Positions 12,306 through 24,787 of a DNA stretch of 64,000 bases are shown piece after piece; position 1 is the stretch's first letter, and each line of letters starts with the position of its first letter. The DNA is from Coleophoma eucalyptorum (taxonomy: Eukaryota > Ascomycota > Leotiomycetes > Helotiales > Dermateaceae). The notes beneath the pieces are model-generated. The model saw only the letters and a program-made list of their open reading frames with translations, searched no databases and was not told where the DNA came from. The position numbers were made by a program, and so were the translations under genes. The stretch is taken from contig JALRME010000005.1 of assembly GCA_026120035.1 (NCBI GenBank), positions 124,001 through 188,000 of the forward strand, written 5' to 3'.

Positions 12306-14263
12306 ATGAACTCTCAGCGTCAAGATCCTGCTACGGCGAAGGCCAATAAGGAATATTTGAAGGGCAAAGGCAGTCAATACAACGCGCCAACTATCTCGGC
12401 TATTTTCGTCCATGCAGGTGCAGGTTATCATAGCACGACCAACGAGCAGGTCCATCTTAGTGCTTGCAATGAGTATGTATCACTGTTACTTTTAATTTCC
12501 TTCTATCTTCTGACCATATTTTAGAGCCGCTAAGATGGCCATGCGGATGCTGAAGGCCGGTGCTTCCGCTGTTGACGCGGTCGAAGCCGCAATCAAAGTT
12601 CTCGAGGACAAGGAAATCACTAATGCCGGCTTTGGAAGCAACCTCTCTATCGATGGGATCGTTGAATGCGATGCTACAATTGTTGATCATCTTGGCAGAA
12701 GTGGTGCCTGTGGAGCTACGGCTCGTAAGTCAAACCTCCTGTTTCCTCTCCATTTACCTCGTCATTCAAAACATGAAGTGCGATTTTCCTTGCTCCTACT
12801 TCACACCGCTAGAGAATATTTCAATCCCGTTTTTGCCAACAGGCGTTGTTTCTACTGGTTTTCCAACGTTCATTGGAGACTTTCTGGGTTTTATTACGTC
12901 GGAGCTTGCAGTATGTGCTCGGCTAACTTTATATCTAGAAATCAGAAACCCAATTCACCTTGCCCGTATTATCCTCAACCATTCCAACCAACCACTCTCG
13001 CTTCGGAGAGTACCTCCAAACCTTCTAGTTGGTGATGGAGCAACAGAATTTGCGTACCACACCGGTATCCCCATTCTTCCTCATGACGCAATTGTGTCCA
13101 AGAATGCTCGAGATCGTTATATACGATGGAAAGAGGATCTTCGACGTGCGGAGCGCGAGCTATCTAGTGGATATACACCAAGTACAAGAAGCTCAGCGCC
13201 TAGCTCACTAGCTGAAGAGGAGATGAATCATGCCTTCGAGCAAGAAATTCGCAACAAGCTGAGAAGAGATCATACCCATGCTCTGTTGAACAGTACCTGG
13301 AATGAAGGACAACCTGATTCCCCGGCACCACAATCTCCAGGCCCTGTTACCGCTGTCGACTACCTTCTTGCCAGCAACCAAAATTCTCTGAAGTCCCCAG
13401 ATCATGGGCTCCAATCTCCGAGTACCCCAATTGCCGGTCGCACTTACCGGGATGCAGCAGCATGCAACACTCACTCGCAGGCCCCCTCGCCATCCCTGCC
13501 TCATCCTAAGCGTGCCCGGTACAACCAGCAGAGCGATGATGTGGCTCGTTCCTTTAAAACTCTTGGCCCACGAGGGAAGAGTTCAGCGGAAATCAGTTTG
13601 AGCACCGAAGATGTCCCAAAATCCAGACCTCCTCACCATGGAGACGGGGCTGATTCCCCTCAGGTCCAAATCCGTATGGCGCGAACTCAGGAAGATGAAG
13701 ATGTAATTACAGACACTGTTGGGGCTATAGCCATCGACATGTATGGTAATATTGCTGCAGCTTCATCTTCAGGTGGAATTGGTATGAAACATCGTGGCCG
13801 CGTAGGACCAGCCGCTCTCGTTGGTGTTGGTACGGCAGTCATACCTGTAGACATGGCAGATCCAGATAAGGTTACTGTTGCAGTAGTGACCAGTGGGACA
13901 GGGGAACATATGGCAACAACAATGGCTTCTCAGAAGTGTGCTGAGAGGCTCTACCAGTGCACTCGTCGTGGTCAAGGTGGTGCTGACATAGAAGCTACCG
14001 AGGAAGAAGCTGTCGAATCCTTTGTTGCAGCAGATTTCATGCAGCACCCTGGCGTTGTACACAGCAACTCTCAAGGCGCAATTGGTGTTATGGCGGTCAA
14101 GAAGACACCTAGGGGTTATTATCTCCATTTCGCACACAACACAGATTCGTTTGCCCTGGCTTCTATGCATTCCATGGAACAGGCCCCACAGTGTGTGATG
14201 TCTCGAACTACTGAGCTAGGCGGCCCTGTTGTACGGGGTGCTCGTAAGATCCGAACTGTGTAG
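12306..14263 (+). CDS. threonine aspartase (taspase-1-like Ntn hydrolase)
   Basis: Asparaginase-2-fold N-terminal nucleophile hydrolase that matures by cutting itself before a threonine; animal taspase 1 is an endopeptidase, and the fungal substrate is unknown. Exons 12306-12472, 12525-12724 and 12939-14263 give 563 aa. The alpha half carries FVHAGAGYHS and the block containing ITNAGFGSNLSIDGIVECDA. The nucleophile is Thr382 in DTVGAIAIDMYGNIAAASSS, preceded by Asp as expected, and SGGIG plus TSGTGEH follow. Between the conserved LLVGDGATEFA region and the cut site lies a polar linker of roughly 200 residues, much longer than in the bacterial enzymes. The start chosen (MNSQRQD) is the last ATG before the domain; ATGs at 12282 and 11850 are in frame. 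The second intron, 214 nt, is unusually long for this window. Confidence 0.88.
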
Positions 14264-14944
14264 AGTTGGATCTCGGAGCATTTGATCAATTTCTATCGCT
14301 TGGGTGCAATAGTACTACTAAGTCTAGCGTGGACTTAAGTTCAGACAGAAGGAAATCGACACAACTTGCATGATCATAATGCCTTAATGGTAGCATGGTG
14401 AATGAGGAACTTGGGACTCATTATCATTGTTCTAGGTGTCAGCATACCTATTAGGTATGCATGAGGAAAAGGTTAGATAGATTGTCCACTCATTGTCTTC
14501 ACAATACATACAGAGCAATCCTGAATGCTTGGCTTCTTTCTCCTAACTTCTTGCAATAGTGTTTGTGGTAGACCGATAATTTGCTGCTGCTTTTGAGTAA
14601 TTTGACCATGATTTTTACATTTTTCATTTTGGAGGAATGGTCTTTCGTCGAAGTGACCATACCGCTGAAGATGGATCACTTTCGCTCGTACCACTTTTGT
14701 TTCAGTTACAAATTCACAAGATCTAAGGCCATTTTTGTGCTAGCAATTCTGTTGAAGTGAAAACAAACTGTTGCACGGTACTTGATTTTCATTGAGCAGA
14801 TGCTTCGAGATTTTTACCTATTCTCCAAACTCCCAGCGCCCCGTACCTAACTTGCTCCATTCTTGATAAACCCCCATCCGGTTTCCTGTCAATCCATTCA
14901 TTGTTGCACATGTTCTCGGCCCATTTCTCTATCTCTCCTATACC
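14264..14944. other. convergent intergenic region
   Basis: 3' flanks of the taspase-like gene and tfb4. There is a short inverted repeat, ATACCTATTAGGTAT, near 14446. No gene is seen. Confidence 0.5.
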
Positions 14945-16061
14945 TCACTCACCTGGTACTGGCGTCCCCCCTGCGCTCCCCGTCTCAGCGCCACTACCAT
15001 TAATACGCCTCTTCTTCTTCTTCCTCCTGGGCACCACGGCAGGTTTACTTCCATAATCACCAAGTGCCAGATGCGTCGAACACGTCATACATATCGCGCC
15101 CTCGGGTGGCGTGCAAAATATACTCAAACAAATACTACACACGAATCCAACATCCACTACTCTCCGGTGGCAAAAGCATGCCGCTCGAAAATCTACCACT
15201 TCTTGCGTCGGCGCTACCAGATTCTTGCGTGCGATCTGGTCGGGGAGGAAGGCGAGCATGAGGTATTGTAATAGTCCTTGGGGTGATCGACATTGCAGGT
15301 AAATCCCCTTTGTCGTGTCCGAGGCTTGTTGTAGGAAGACTGTGTCACCGGCTAGTTTGAGGATGTCGATAGGTATTCGTAGCCGTTGGGCGGCGAAGGT
15401 CGTGTTCATGATTGGGATATATTGGTGAGCGAGATCGCCAGAGACAGAGAGGACCAAGATGCGGCTCTGTAAGCCCTGTGCTGTCTCGGATGTGGAGAGC
15501 GCATCTGCAGTTGGTTTTGAGAGTGAGGAAGATGAGGTGTCGCTGTATATACTGGTTGCTTTGTTGATGTATGAAAGTGCAAGTGTCAGAGCTCCAGCCA
15601 TCTGTGTGGTATTGGTCGAGGCAACTTCATTCTCTGTTGTACTTGAGATCAAGTCCCGCAGTGACCTTAAAAGGCTGTCTTCGATGAGAGCAAATGGTCG
15701 GTATTTATTCGCATCGTCTAGAGAGGTGCTTGCATCCTCCATTTCTGTGTCTGGCCCGCTGCTTGGCGGTCGTGGATAAAGCCATACTGCTCGATGGCTG
15801 TGACTTGCTACCACTGCAACTTGATTCGCATTATTTACCGCTAAGTGGGCATTTATGAAGACGAGGAGGTTCGCAATTGCTTTGGAAAGGGGGAGCGTTG
15901 GGGAGAGGAGGGCCCAGGCGTGCGGGTTTGTGTCGAGCACAATTACAAGGAGAGAAGGCGTAGGTCCTGGTACCGAGTTAGAAGATTGGGTAAGGCAGCC
16001 TACAATGTGCCGTACCTTCTACTCCTCTGTCGTAGTGATCTGATCCATCTACTGCGTTCAT
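14945..16061 (-). CDS. tfb4: TFIIH core subunit Tfb4/p34
   Basis: Subunit of the TFIIH core used in transcription initiation and nucleotide excision repair, where p34 pairs with p44/Ssl1. Two exons, 16061-16016 and 15966-14945, give 355 aa. Splicing a 49-nt intron with a TTCTAAC branch site joins MNAVDGSDHYDRGVEG to PTPSLLVIVLDTNPHAW, the start of the vWA-like fold. The C-terminal C4 zinc region is visible as AACFCHRRVVDVGFVCSICL followed by a C-x2-C pair. The tail is basic (RRKKKKRR), a likely nuclear signal. Length matches fungal Tfb4. It is divergent from the UNC-45-like gene, with 370 bp between start codons. Confidence 0.95.
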
Positions 16062-16431
16062 GATGATTTTTGTGGAAGCATGTCAGCCTTGAGGAAACAA
16101 GGCTGAGAGTGGTGCAGAGTAGAACTGACTTCCAGAAAAGAGGATTACGCCCTTGGAAAGTCCGATTCACCTCTCGTAAGGTTCTTTGCAGCTTTTCCTA
16201 CTGTTTGTTTTGTTCCTTTCCAACTGGATGTCGAGAGAATCGTATATATCGTAGATGACCTGTAGTTGCAATTCGCGAAATTCAAGTCCCCCTGTCAATA
16301 GTGACGCCTGGTCACGTGCTAGCCCCGCGTTGTCAGATATGTCTCGCTCACCTCGTCCCTCCTCCGTTAGAGAATCGATTTTCCTTCCGTCCGCAGGAAC
16401 CAGCATCGCTATAGTATGCGTCAGGTTCAAC

Positions 16432-18667
16432 ATGTCTCAACCACCACAGGCCGAGCTTGATAAAACCCATCCAACTGATCCCCAAACTACATCCATCTCG
16501 GATGCTTCCCTCGAGGACCAAGTCCTACTCCTCCTTGCTCGCCTCATGGAAGGTGGGCAGGAGGACGAGGAAACTTGCAAGGATCTGAATACTCTCACAC
16601 GACTTCTCAGCGAGGAAGAGAATATCAAAATCTCCGGGGACAAGAAACCTCTTTTCCAACTCCTTGATGCTGACGGTGTCGAGACTGTCCTTGATTATCT
16701 CGATATGAGACAGTCTCCTACAGTACGCGGTCATGCAACACTTACTATTTCAGCATATCTCAAAGCTGCCGATCAGCTCGGTGTTGACTACCTCACCTCC
16801 TTTTTTCATTCTCGGGTATCCAAGGGCACTTATGATGATCTTATTCTGGCCTTTTCTGTTGCTGCTTCTCTGTTCCCTGTCGTTCCGTCGGTTATGGCGA
16901 AGCTCTTCCTAAATGATGGATTTATTGTTAGTCTGGGGCCTCTGATGAAGCGAAAATGGAAGAGTAAGAAGGTTGAACAAGCCACTTTGGAGTTACTGAA
17001 CGCTGCTTGTATCGATACGGCTTCTCGCGAGGCTGTCCAGAAGTACTGTACTGAGTGGCTCGAGGAGGTCGTTTCCGAACCTTTTTCACCAAGGGACATG
17101 GATAATGTTCTATCTTCGTCTCCAGGAGGGACAGCAGCCATCAGCCCTGGATCAGTACAGCAAAGGATGCATTCTGAACAAGTTCGGAATTTAGCTGCTG
17201 TTATCTTGGCAAAATTACAGGTACGCATATTCTTCTCTTAGTCAACATATAATGTGACTATGTCAAGCAATCTGACTGACATCAGGAATAAAGGCGGTTA
17301 CTGCCGCCCCCAGTGCTGAACCTGAAGAGAGGGTACAGCCTGCCACAACAAGTATCGAAGATTTGTCGGATTTATTCAAAAGTATGATGTCAACAGAAGC
17401 AGATCAGGATCAACACAATGCAATCGAAGGACTTGCTTATTCTTCATTAAAACCAAAAGTCAAGGAGAATTTGGCTTCCGATCACCAATTTCTTGTCAGT
17501 CTTATCAAGACCTTAGCAGCGGCTGCTCCGAAGTCACCAACGACATATGGAGCTCTCAGCATTCTCATGAATCTTACAGCATACATGCCTGCATTATCAG
17601 AAGAGCAGAAGCGCCTAACACAGCTGAAAGCATATGCCAATGCATCCAAGGATTCACTCAAACCTGATCCTCTCAACGATGATGAGCATGTAGCTAAGAG
17701 GTGTCAGGCGGTGTTCGAGGCAGGCGTTATTCCAGTTTTGGTAACTCATAGCCAACATGGTTCCGTAGCATCCTTGACACTAGTTGTCTCAATCGTCTCT
17801 TCCCTATCAAAATCTCCGAAAATTCGAGGCCAAATGGCCCAGCAAGGAGCAGTTAAGCTTCTTTTACATGCATATTCGGTCTTTCCCGAGAGCAATATTC
17901 CTGCAAGAAGGACAACAGCTCATGCTCTTGCAAGGATCTTGATATCTACAAATCCATTGCATGTATTTGGTGGTACCACGCCACTTTCCTTAGTCTCTGC
18001 GATTCGACCTCTGATTATGCTACTCGAAGACGATCCAACCGTCGAGCAACGGGATCTCCTTCCAGTGTTTGAATCACTACTCGCTCTCACGAATCTTGCA
18101 TCAACTGACGACAGCGCGCGGAATCCTATCATCCGATTAGCCTGGCAGCAGATTGAAGAACTACTACTTTCAAACAATAAGATGGTCACCAGAGCGACTG
18201 TCGAGCTTATCTGTAACCTTATGCAATCGCCTGAAGGAGTGGCAAAGTTTGCAGATGGTGGTAAACAGGCAAGTCAGCGCATGCATATCTTACTAGCCCT
18301 TGCAGATGCCGAGGATTTCGCAACTCGTCGCGCAGCCGGTGGGGCATTAGCAAGCCTGACAGAATGGGACACAGCTGTCAACGCCATCCTTGAGCGCGAG
18401 CGGGGAGTCTCTATACTACTAGCGCTGTGTAAAGAAGATGAAGAAGAATTACGGCATCGAGGTATTGTGTGTGTTCTAAATATCATGACGGCACCAGGAA
18501 AGGTTGGGGAATGGGGTGTGCAAAAGGTTAGGGACCAGGACGGTGTAGAGGCGCTCAAAGAGTGTCTAAAGAAAAGCCGGAGTCAAGAGGTGCTGGAGAT
18601 TACGGTTGAAGCTGTGAAGATACTTATGGCTAATCAGGGAGGGAAGAAAGAGATTACGAATGGCTGA
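16432..18667 (+). CDS. cro1: UCS-domain myosin chaperone (UNC-45/She4/Cro1 family)
   Basis: Armadillo-type chaperone that folds and stabilises myosin motor domains for actin-based transport, endocytosis and cytokinesis; cytoplasmic. Exons 16432-17220 and 17294-18667 give 720 aa. The acceptor after ATAAAG is required, because the earlier CAG at 17282-17284 would run straight into a TAA stop. The protein is almost entirely helical, with ARM-like segments such as RATVELICNLMQSPEGVAKF and RRAAGGALASLTEWDTAVNA in the C-terminal UCS half. There is no N-terminal TPR, as usual in the fungal members. The gene name follows the Podospora/yeast homologues and is an assignment from overall pattern. Another in-frame ATG at 16339 exists; 16432 is preferred because the intervening residues look like leader. 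Confidence 0.88.
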
Positions 18668-19147
18668 TTGATGGGATTGGAATGTTTAAACCATGTTTCT
18701 ACAAGATCAAGAAGCGGACGTTAAGAATTGTCTCTTTCTATGCTTTGAATTCCTGGCTGAATTCCTGGCCCCAACAAGTACAGAGTATAGGCCTCTACTG
18801 TCTATCCTAGACAGAACATCAATTGTTTTTAGCAGTGAACTTGAAAGTGTCTCTTAAAATGTTTGAATGGATTGAATGTTCGCGTGGTCTCACTTGCTAT
18901 TATGCTACCTGGTATCTACCCTTCTACCTTACGCCATGACAAGAACCTTTGATACATATCTATCTACCCACCTTACTTTCAATAGTGCGAGGTAAGATAA
19001 GGTAAGGTATGATGGTTCGTGAAGAAACGCCAGATTTTCCATCCTCCCAAAGGCTTGCCAAAACTCCACGCTGGTCAGAATGCAAGATGACTGAAATTTT
19101 GTACCAAGAAAAGGCTAAAAGACCGAAACCAAAATAAATGGATGCAT
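18668..19147. other. convergent intergenic region
   Basis: 3' flanks of the UNC-45-like gene and tbf1. A GAATTCCTGGC phrase is repeated close together near 18748-18770. No gene is seen. Confidence 0.45.
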
Positions 19148-21385
19148 CTATGTACCGTGGATCTCGGTTGAAACTGACTGGGCAGCTGCTGTCGCGGCCA
19201 TGAGTTGTTGGGTGAAGCGATCTTCATCGCTGATCTGCTGCGTCTGAAGCTGCGTCTGCGTCTGCGTCTGCTCTTGATTTTGGCCCATGCTCATATCTAT
19301 ACCCATACTCATGTCGATGCTCAAATCTTGGTTCTGATTTTGATTCTGATTCTCCTCCAAGGTCGGAGTAAGCGTCATACTTTGATTCGAGTGACCCCCG
19401 ACATGGTCCTGGACTTCGAAATCAAAGAGCTCGATCTCATCGTTCAGGCTCGAACTCTCTTCTTCCTCCTCCAGCATCTCACTCGCATGCCCTTGCATGC
19501 CACCCGCCAGGGTCATTATCCCATTAAAGCGCGCACGCTCCTCACCATTTGCAAGACGGGCGCGCTCTTCTGCTTCGCGGCGTGCGGCTTGGGTTGGTGC
19601 GCGCGTCTTGAGTTCGCCGGTCACACTTTGGAGGAAGTAGGGGACTTCAATGCCACTTTTAAGGAAGAAGAGCTTGAGGTTTCGAGCTTTATCTTTAAGT
19701 TGAACTTGGTTGCGGTCTTTCAGAATCTCGCTGATGGATCCTTTGGCACCGTAAAGTGCCAGAATCTGGCTCCAATGTGGGCCTTTGACTGAATCGAGGC
19801 CGGCCATTAATGCGTTCTCTTCTTCTTGACTCCATGGTCTGCGTTGATAGCTGGGCAATCCTGGCCTGCTTCGAGTTGGTGTTGCTTTGGCTGCTGCTGC
19901 TTGTCTGGCTTGCTCGTAAAGCACTTGTGTCGGCGCAGTCTGGGTCGGGAACGGAACTGTGGCACCGTTGTATTCTGAATGGTACGAGTTTTGGACTGGC
20001 TGCTGGAAGGTGTTATGCTGCAAAGCTAATAAGAAATTAGTGGAAGCTAATACGGGGTTGTGTTTATACATACATCCGTTTTGCTGGGGTGTAGTTGAGA
20101 AACTTTGGGTATATTGAACGCTTCTCAATGCGGCATCTGCAGCACGCTTGGCTCGCTCAGCAATGTCTTGAGGTGTCAATCTGGTTGGCTTGACATCAGT
20201 CTGCTCGGTATAGGAAGCGAACATATTGGGACTATGACTTCGGTCAGGTTGCTGTGGAGGAAATGCTGGAGCTGTGAGTGAGTGGCGTTGCATGTATGGT
20301 TTGAGAAGTGGTTCATAGGTCTGTGAAAGGTAGTGGGATAGACGGCGGAGGAAGTCTTCCCATGCGAACTTCTCTGAAAGCATCTCTATGAAATGTTAGA
20401 GTTGGTCGCATCATCATATTTGTTACTCACGTATAGACTCGATGTTACTAGGCTCGAGAAGTAGAAATTCTCTTCGGCCTCGGATTGCTCCCATGAATTC
20501 TCTCTCATGCTGAGATAATGGTATATCTGGGTGTCTCGAGGCTAGAAGATCCTCGAGGCTGTCAGGGAAAAGTCCTTCAAGAATCTCCTCCTTGGTCTGA
20601 TCTTGTTCTTCTTCTGAAACGGCTGAAAGATACATCTGAGTCTTGAAGTTCAAGTATAGAAGGCCAGGCTCCTTTTGTAGCCGCTCTCCATCTGGTGTAA
20701 AGGTTTCAATGAAGTGGTCGTTCAATTGACAGAATCCAACATCCTGACCACCAAAGACGCTTGATACAAAAGTAGCAAGATTGGTGGTACGTATGGTTGC
20801 GCGGTGTTCGGGCTCTTGAATGTTTAACTTCTCGGCAGACAGGAATGGCTCGTCTTGCGTATAGATTTTCTTTGTTTGGTCGAAGAGGGACTTTAAAGTA
20901 GAGTATGCTTGACCTAGCTCGGATTCAGGTTCGGTGATAATTCGAATTGTCTCGGAATACGGTCCCTGTGCTAGTCGTGACAGGATTTGAATAGACTGAT
21001 TGGTTAGCATTGCCTGCGTGAAGCTGGATCTGCGACTTACCAAACTTTCCAAAATTGGGAGACTGAGAATGCGCATATAGAGGTATGGATCAGAAGATCC
21101 GTTTGTTGTAGCCGGCGCTGGGTTTACAGGCTGTGCAACGGGCTCTTGAATGATTTGAGAAGCCTCGAATCCAGTCGGGATTGGCGCGCTGAATGCCTGG
21201 GTTGCTGATGCGGTAGCTTGTGCAAGAAGGGCCGCAAGGTTGTCGTTCGCAAGAGTAATAGGCTCAACCTTCTGGCGCTTCTCATAGCCCTCTATATTCT
21301 CTGAGGATCGTCTGCGCTTCAACCCATTGTCTTGTGGCGTGTCTGCAACATATGGGGATGCATATTTTGAGTTGGGGTCTGCCAT
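19148..21385 (-). CDS. tbf1: telobox Myb-domain telomere/promoter-binding factor (Tbf1/TRF type)
   Basis: Nuclear protein expected to bind TTAGGG repeats at telomeres, subtelomeres or housekeeping promoters. Exons 21385-21041, 20995-20431, 20385-20074 and 20025-19148 give 699 aa. The C-terminal Myb domain at about residues 470-532 contains PWSQEEENALMAGL and the telobox VQLKDKARNLK, diagnostic of this family. The region at about 100-310 resembles the TRF-homology dimerisation part of fungal Tbf1 (for example TTNLATFVSSVFGGQDVGF). The N-terminus has a basic KRRR cluster; the C-terminus is rich in Asn/Gln with MSMG and TQTQ runs. Introns are 45, 45 and 48 nt; the first and last are multiples of three without a stop, so unspliced transcripts would keep the frame. 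Their GT..CTAA..AG signals are good, so I call them spliced. Confidence 0.9.
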
Positions 21386-24383
21386 AGTGTCAGATCCTGC
21401 TCATCAAGTGGGCTGCCATTGACTCTCACCCTCGGCCCCCGCCATCATAGGCGCTGAAGGCATTGGAGCTTGCTCCATGATTGGAATTGTATGCGCTCGT
21501 TCTGAGTGCGGTCTTCTCTCGGTATCATCACCGATCGGCAAGCTGATCTGGGGTTGGGGATGAGGGATCTCGTAACAGTATGACGCTTGGTCTCCAGGCT
21601 CGAGTAAGAAAATCTACTCCTCCGAGCTCTATTCAGCCTTAGCGTAACCCTTTCATCTCGCCCTTATCTTATCGCAACAGATGCAATTCTCAGCACCCAA
21701 AAATCTCAGAAACGCTTTCAAATGCCCTTTCTTTTGCTTCCCCATAACAATCCTGGTGCAACTTTGAACCGGAGCATTTTTTGCTATAGCCAGAGTCCAT
21801 GTTTGCATGAATTTGTACCCGTTGACACGTGATATATGGTGTTGCTTTCCAATATCATAGTCTTATGATTGAAGTCAGCCATGCAGAGGCGTGGCGGTAT
21901 ATGGTCGCGTCGAAAATAGTATCCAAATGTGAGCATGACGACGATGTCAGAGTGATGCGTTTTCTTGCTCGGTGGATTCCTCAGGACGTCTTCTCATTGT
22001 CGGGTTTATACACGTGATACGCCCTTATAATCGCCCTGCTTGCAATGTCTTGTAGCTTATTTGTGTCGCGGAGATAACTCAATAAGAAATCTCGTTTTAC
22101 TGGCCGCCGGATTCTTCGGGAATTTGCTATTTGTGTCGATCTGTTCTGCAGAGGAGATATGCCTGAAGGTTGATCTTGGTGTCGTTTCAAAGGCTTCTAC
22201 CTCAACCTGTTTGGGGTTCTTCTATCAGTCAGTTATAATCGGATATCCAGCGGAAGATAAGTAGGGTTTGAATCTATACAACGACCCGGATTGAATTTCT
22301 TTGGGTGTTGAGATTGCTTGTCTCCGTTCAGGTGACAATATATTTGGCTATCTGGAAACATATAGTAAAAGTCATGGATCAAAACAAACATAATCTCTTC
22401 CAGAAAATCAACGAAGGAAATAAGTTTCCATATCCCACCCTTTATACAAAGCCCCTGTGTGCATACACGTAAATATATTTATGTTTTTGTGGTTTGTTTA
22501 AAAGCTTGCTCAATTGCCAGAAAACAGTTCAACTTCTGATCTAGATCAATCCGAACTATATTGAGATATGTGAGAACCAGTAATTATTTTTCCCAACGAA
22601 GGGGTTTCGCCATACCAATCACTTAAAATGATTCTTTAACGCAAGTAACATAGAGAGAGAGAGAGAAATATATACAAGTCACCCAATGATATATATTTTC
22701 TTTGGTTGGGTTGTTTGGGGGGTGGGGTCTGGCATAGATAAGTTGTGATAATTCATTTTCACATACAACACAAAACCACAAACAATCCTAAGTCTTGCTA
22801 GAAAGGAAAGGCAAATTGAATGAACAACAGATACAATGAATTAAGATGGGCTAAAAAATCCCAATGAATCAATTCTTGTAACATGTCCATCGGTTTACGA
22901 TGTGAACCACAAGGAGAGCCGTCAAGTGTAGCTCTCACTAAATCGCTCGCGTAACTTTCTGGTACAGAAAAATGGGTTTGTCCGACCAGGAAGGTGGTAT
23001 TTTCACAGGGCTTGCATCGAGTCATGTAAATAATGCATGACTGTGCATGCTGGCGTGTTGGGAAAAGTTCTTGATGAAGGAGTGCCGCGATTCTATTGAC
23101 TCTAGGACGGAATGGTAGTATGTAGCTGAGTAGCATACCTACCCAAGTACAAAGAGCAAGAAAGCTGTTGCTCAAAGAACGGTGTTGCTTTGATACCTGT
23201 GGTTGGAACTATGCAGTTGCTAGTACCACTTATGGCGAAAAAGCTTTCGCAAAGGGACTTTAGCAATACTGAACCTTGCAACTTGAACTTGAATTAATAT
23301 CGAAAGGGGCTGTTTGGGAGAGTCCTAATTAGAAAAGCACAAAGTCACATGATATACAACAAACAGCGCAAACACATGGTGCTAAAAACAAGCTAGTGGG
23401 AAAATTTTCCCAGACACTAGCGAGAATTAGCGTCCTTTTGGGGTATATATACTTCGCTCCCGAGCATCTGTTTTTGCTCCTTATACGATCTTACTTCATA
23501 GAATCAGTGTGTATACCTTTTACAACATCACCGCCACAACAACAAACTGACTTTCCTTAATAGTTTCTAAAGTTATCGTCCTCTTCTGAGTTTTCTACGA
23601 AAGCTACAGACTCCAACCCAGACGATGAGCCGATCCTCGATGCCCCAAAGTGAAGCCGTTTACTTTCGCACTGCCTGAAAAGGTGGCGGTTCTCCTAGAG
23701 GGAACTGTATAGAAAGTGGTGATGATCTTGGCCCACTCACCTTGGCTTCTGTCCGGGTGCTTGGGAGGGTGTCGATGGACGTCTGATGGGCTTTTTTTCA
23801 TTGCCTTCCCTGGGTTTCCCAGGGCTGCGAAGAAAAAACTTTTGTTGAATCCAACGGGTGTGCAGGGGTTATGTTGCAATAGACCCGGCCGAAGCCCGCA
23901 CAACCGAGCCCTGCTGGTGCTAAAATGCCCATGTTGACACCTGCGATTACCAGAAACGAACTCTTGCATTGGCATCGCAGACAGTACTATAGATTGGCAG
24001 GGGTTCAGTCATTGCGGAAGTATTCATCCGGAAAATGGGCTCTTGCAAAGCATCGTATTCGTGGTATGAAAGGTTCTTTGGAATGTTAGGCTTGAAAAGA
24101 GAGGCCAACTAATCTGTGATGCTGCTTCACCAGATCCGCAGAAATATTAAAAGGGATAGCAATCACGTGTAGACATGATCTTGTATTCTGGCGAAGTAAA
24201 CCTTTCACTTCCTCAACGGAGGCCATTCTATTCTATTATACCATGGCTTTTCCTCTTGAAACGAGATACTATCCATATTGATGCATGACATTAGACCTGA
24301 TCAGCTGCTCGTAGTTGAAGGTGGAATCTGGCCGGTTCTAAAGGCGGTAAAGCAAGCATCTATGTTATAAAAAAACACTTTGG
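21386..24383. other. 3-kb gene-poor region
   Basis: No gene can be supported. An AGAG microsatellite occurs near 22651-22667. An imperfect palindrome at about 23392-23421 has arms GCTAGTG...CACTAGC around GGGAAAATTTTCCC. A TATA box at 23444 with a CT- and CAAC-rich leader precedes only a 17-codon open frame at 23625; see the separate entry. Confidence 0.5.
23444..23677 (+). promoter_or_regulatory. orphan promoter-like segment with a very short open frame
   Basis: GGTATATATACTTC at about 23442 is followed by pyrimidine-rich and CAAC-rich sequence typical of fungal 5' leaders. The first ATG, at 23625, opens 17 codons (MSRSSMPQ...) and then stops. It may be the start of a non-coding transcript, a decayed gene or chance. 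No downstream exon was found. Confidence 0.25.
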
Positions 24384-24525
24384 TATCCCTTCGAGTGCCA
24401 CGGGTGAATTTAGCGTCTCGCTACTATCTTTTAAATACAATTGGCAATCGGAGCAAATATACGTGAGTTTGGCTGGCTGTCAGCCCTGCACGCTAAAATT
24501 CACACCCGTGGTACTCGGAGGGATA
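24384..24525. mobile_element. MITE-like foldback element, 142 bp
   Basis: Imperfect terminal inverted repeats of about 33 bp: the left end starts TATCCCTTCGAGTGCCACGG and the right end reads, on the other strand, TATCCCTCCGAGTACCACGG; both then continue into GTG..GAATTT(T)AGCGT. The ends are flanked by TA, which would fit a Tc1/mariner-type target. There is no coding capacity. It sits about 260 bp upstream of the NLR start codon. Confidence 0.6.
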
Positions 24526-24787
24526 ATCATCAAAACTAATATGTCGGTCATGCTGCTTGCCCCCCCAGCCGCCGGAAGAGCAGGTAAGCGGAATTGGTGG
24601 AATGTCTAATATTTAGACATTCGTGGGGTTTGTGCCTAAGGCATGAATATTTCCACACAATGAGGCTGAGATAGCCGCCCGGCTGGACACCTTCGTGCGA
24701 GGTTATCAATCCTGTATAATCTTTGAAATTAATAGTTACTATCCGCAGCGTAATCCAGTGACACCCAACAGGAAATGAAATGCGGCT

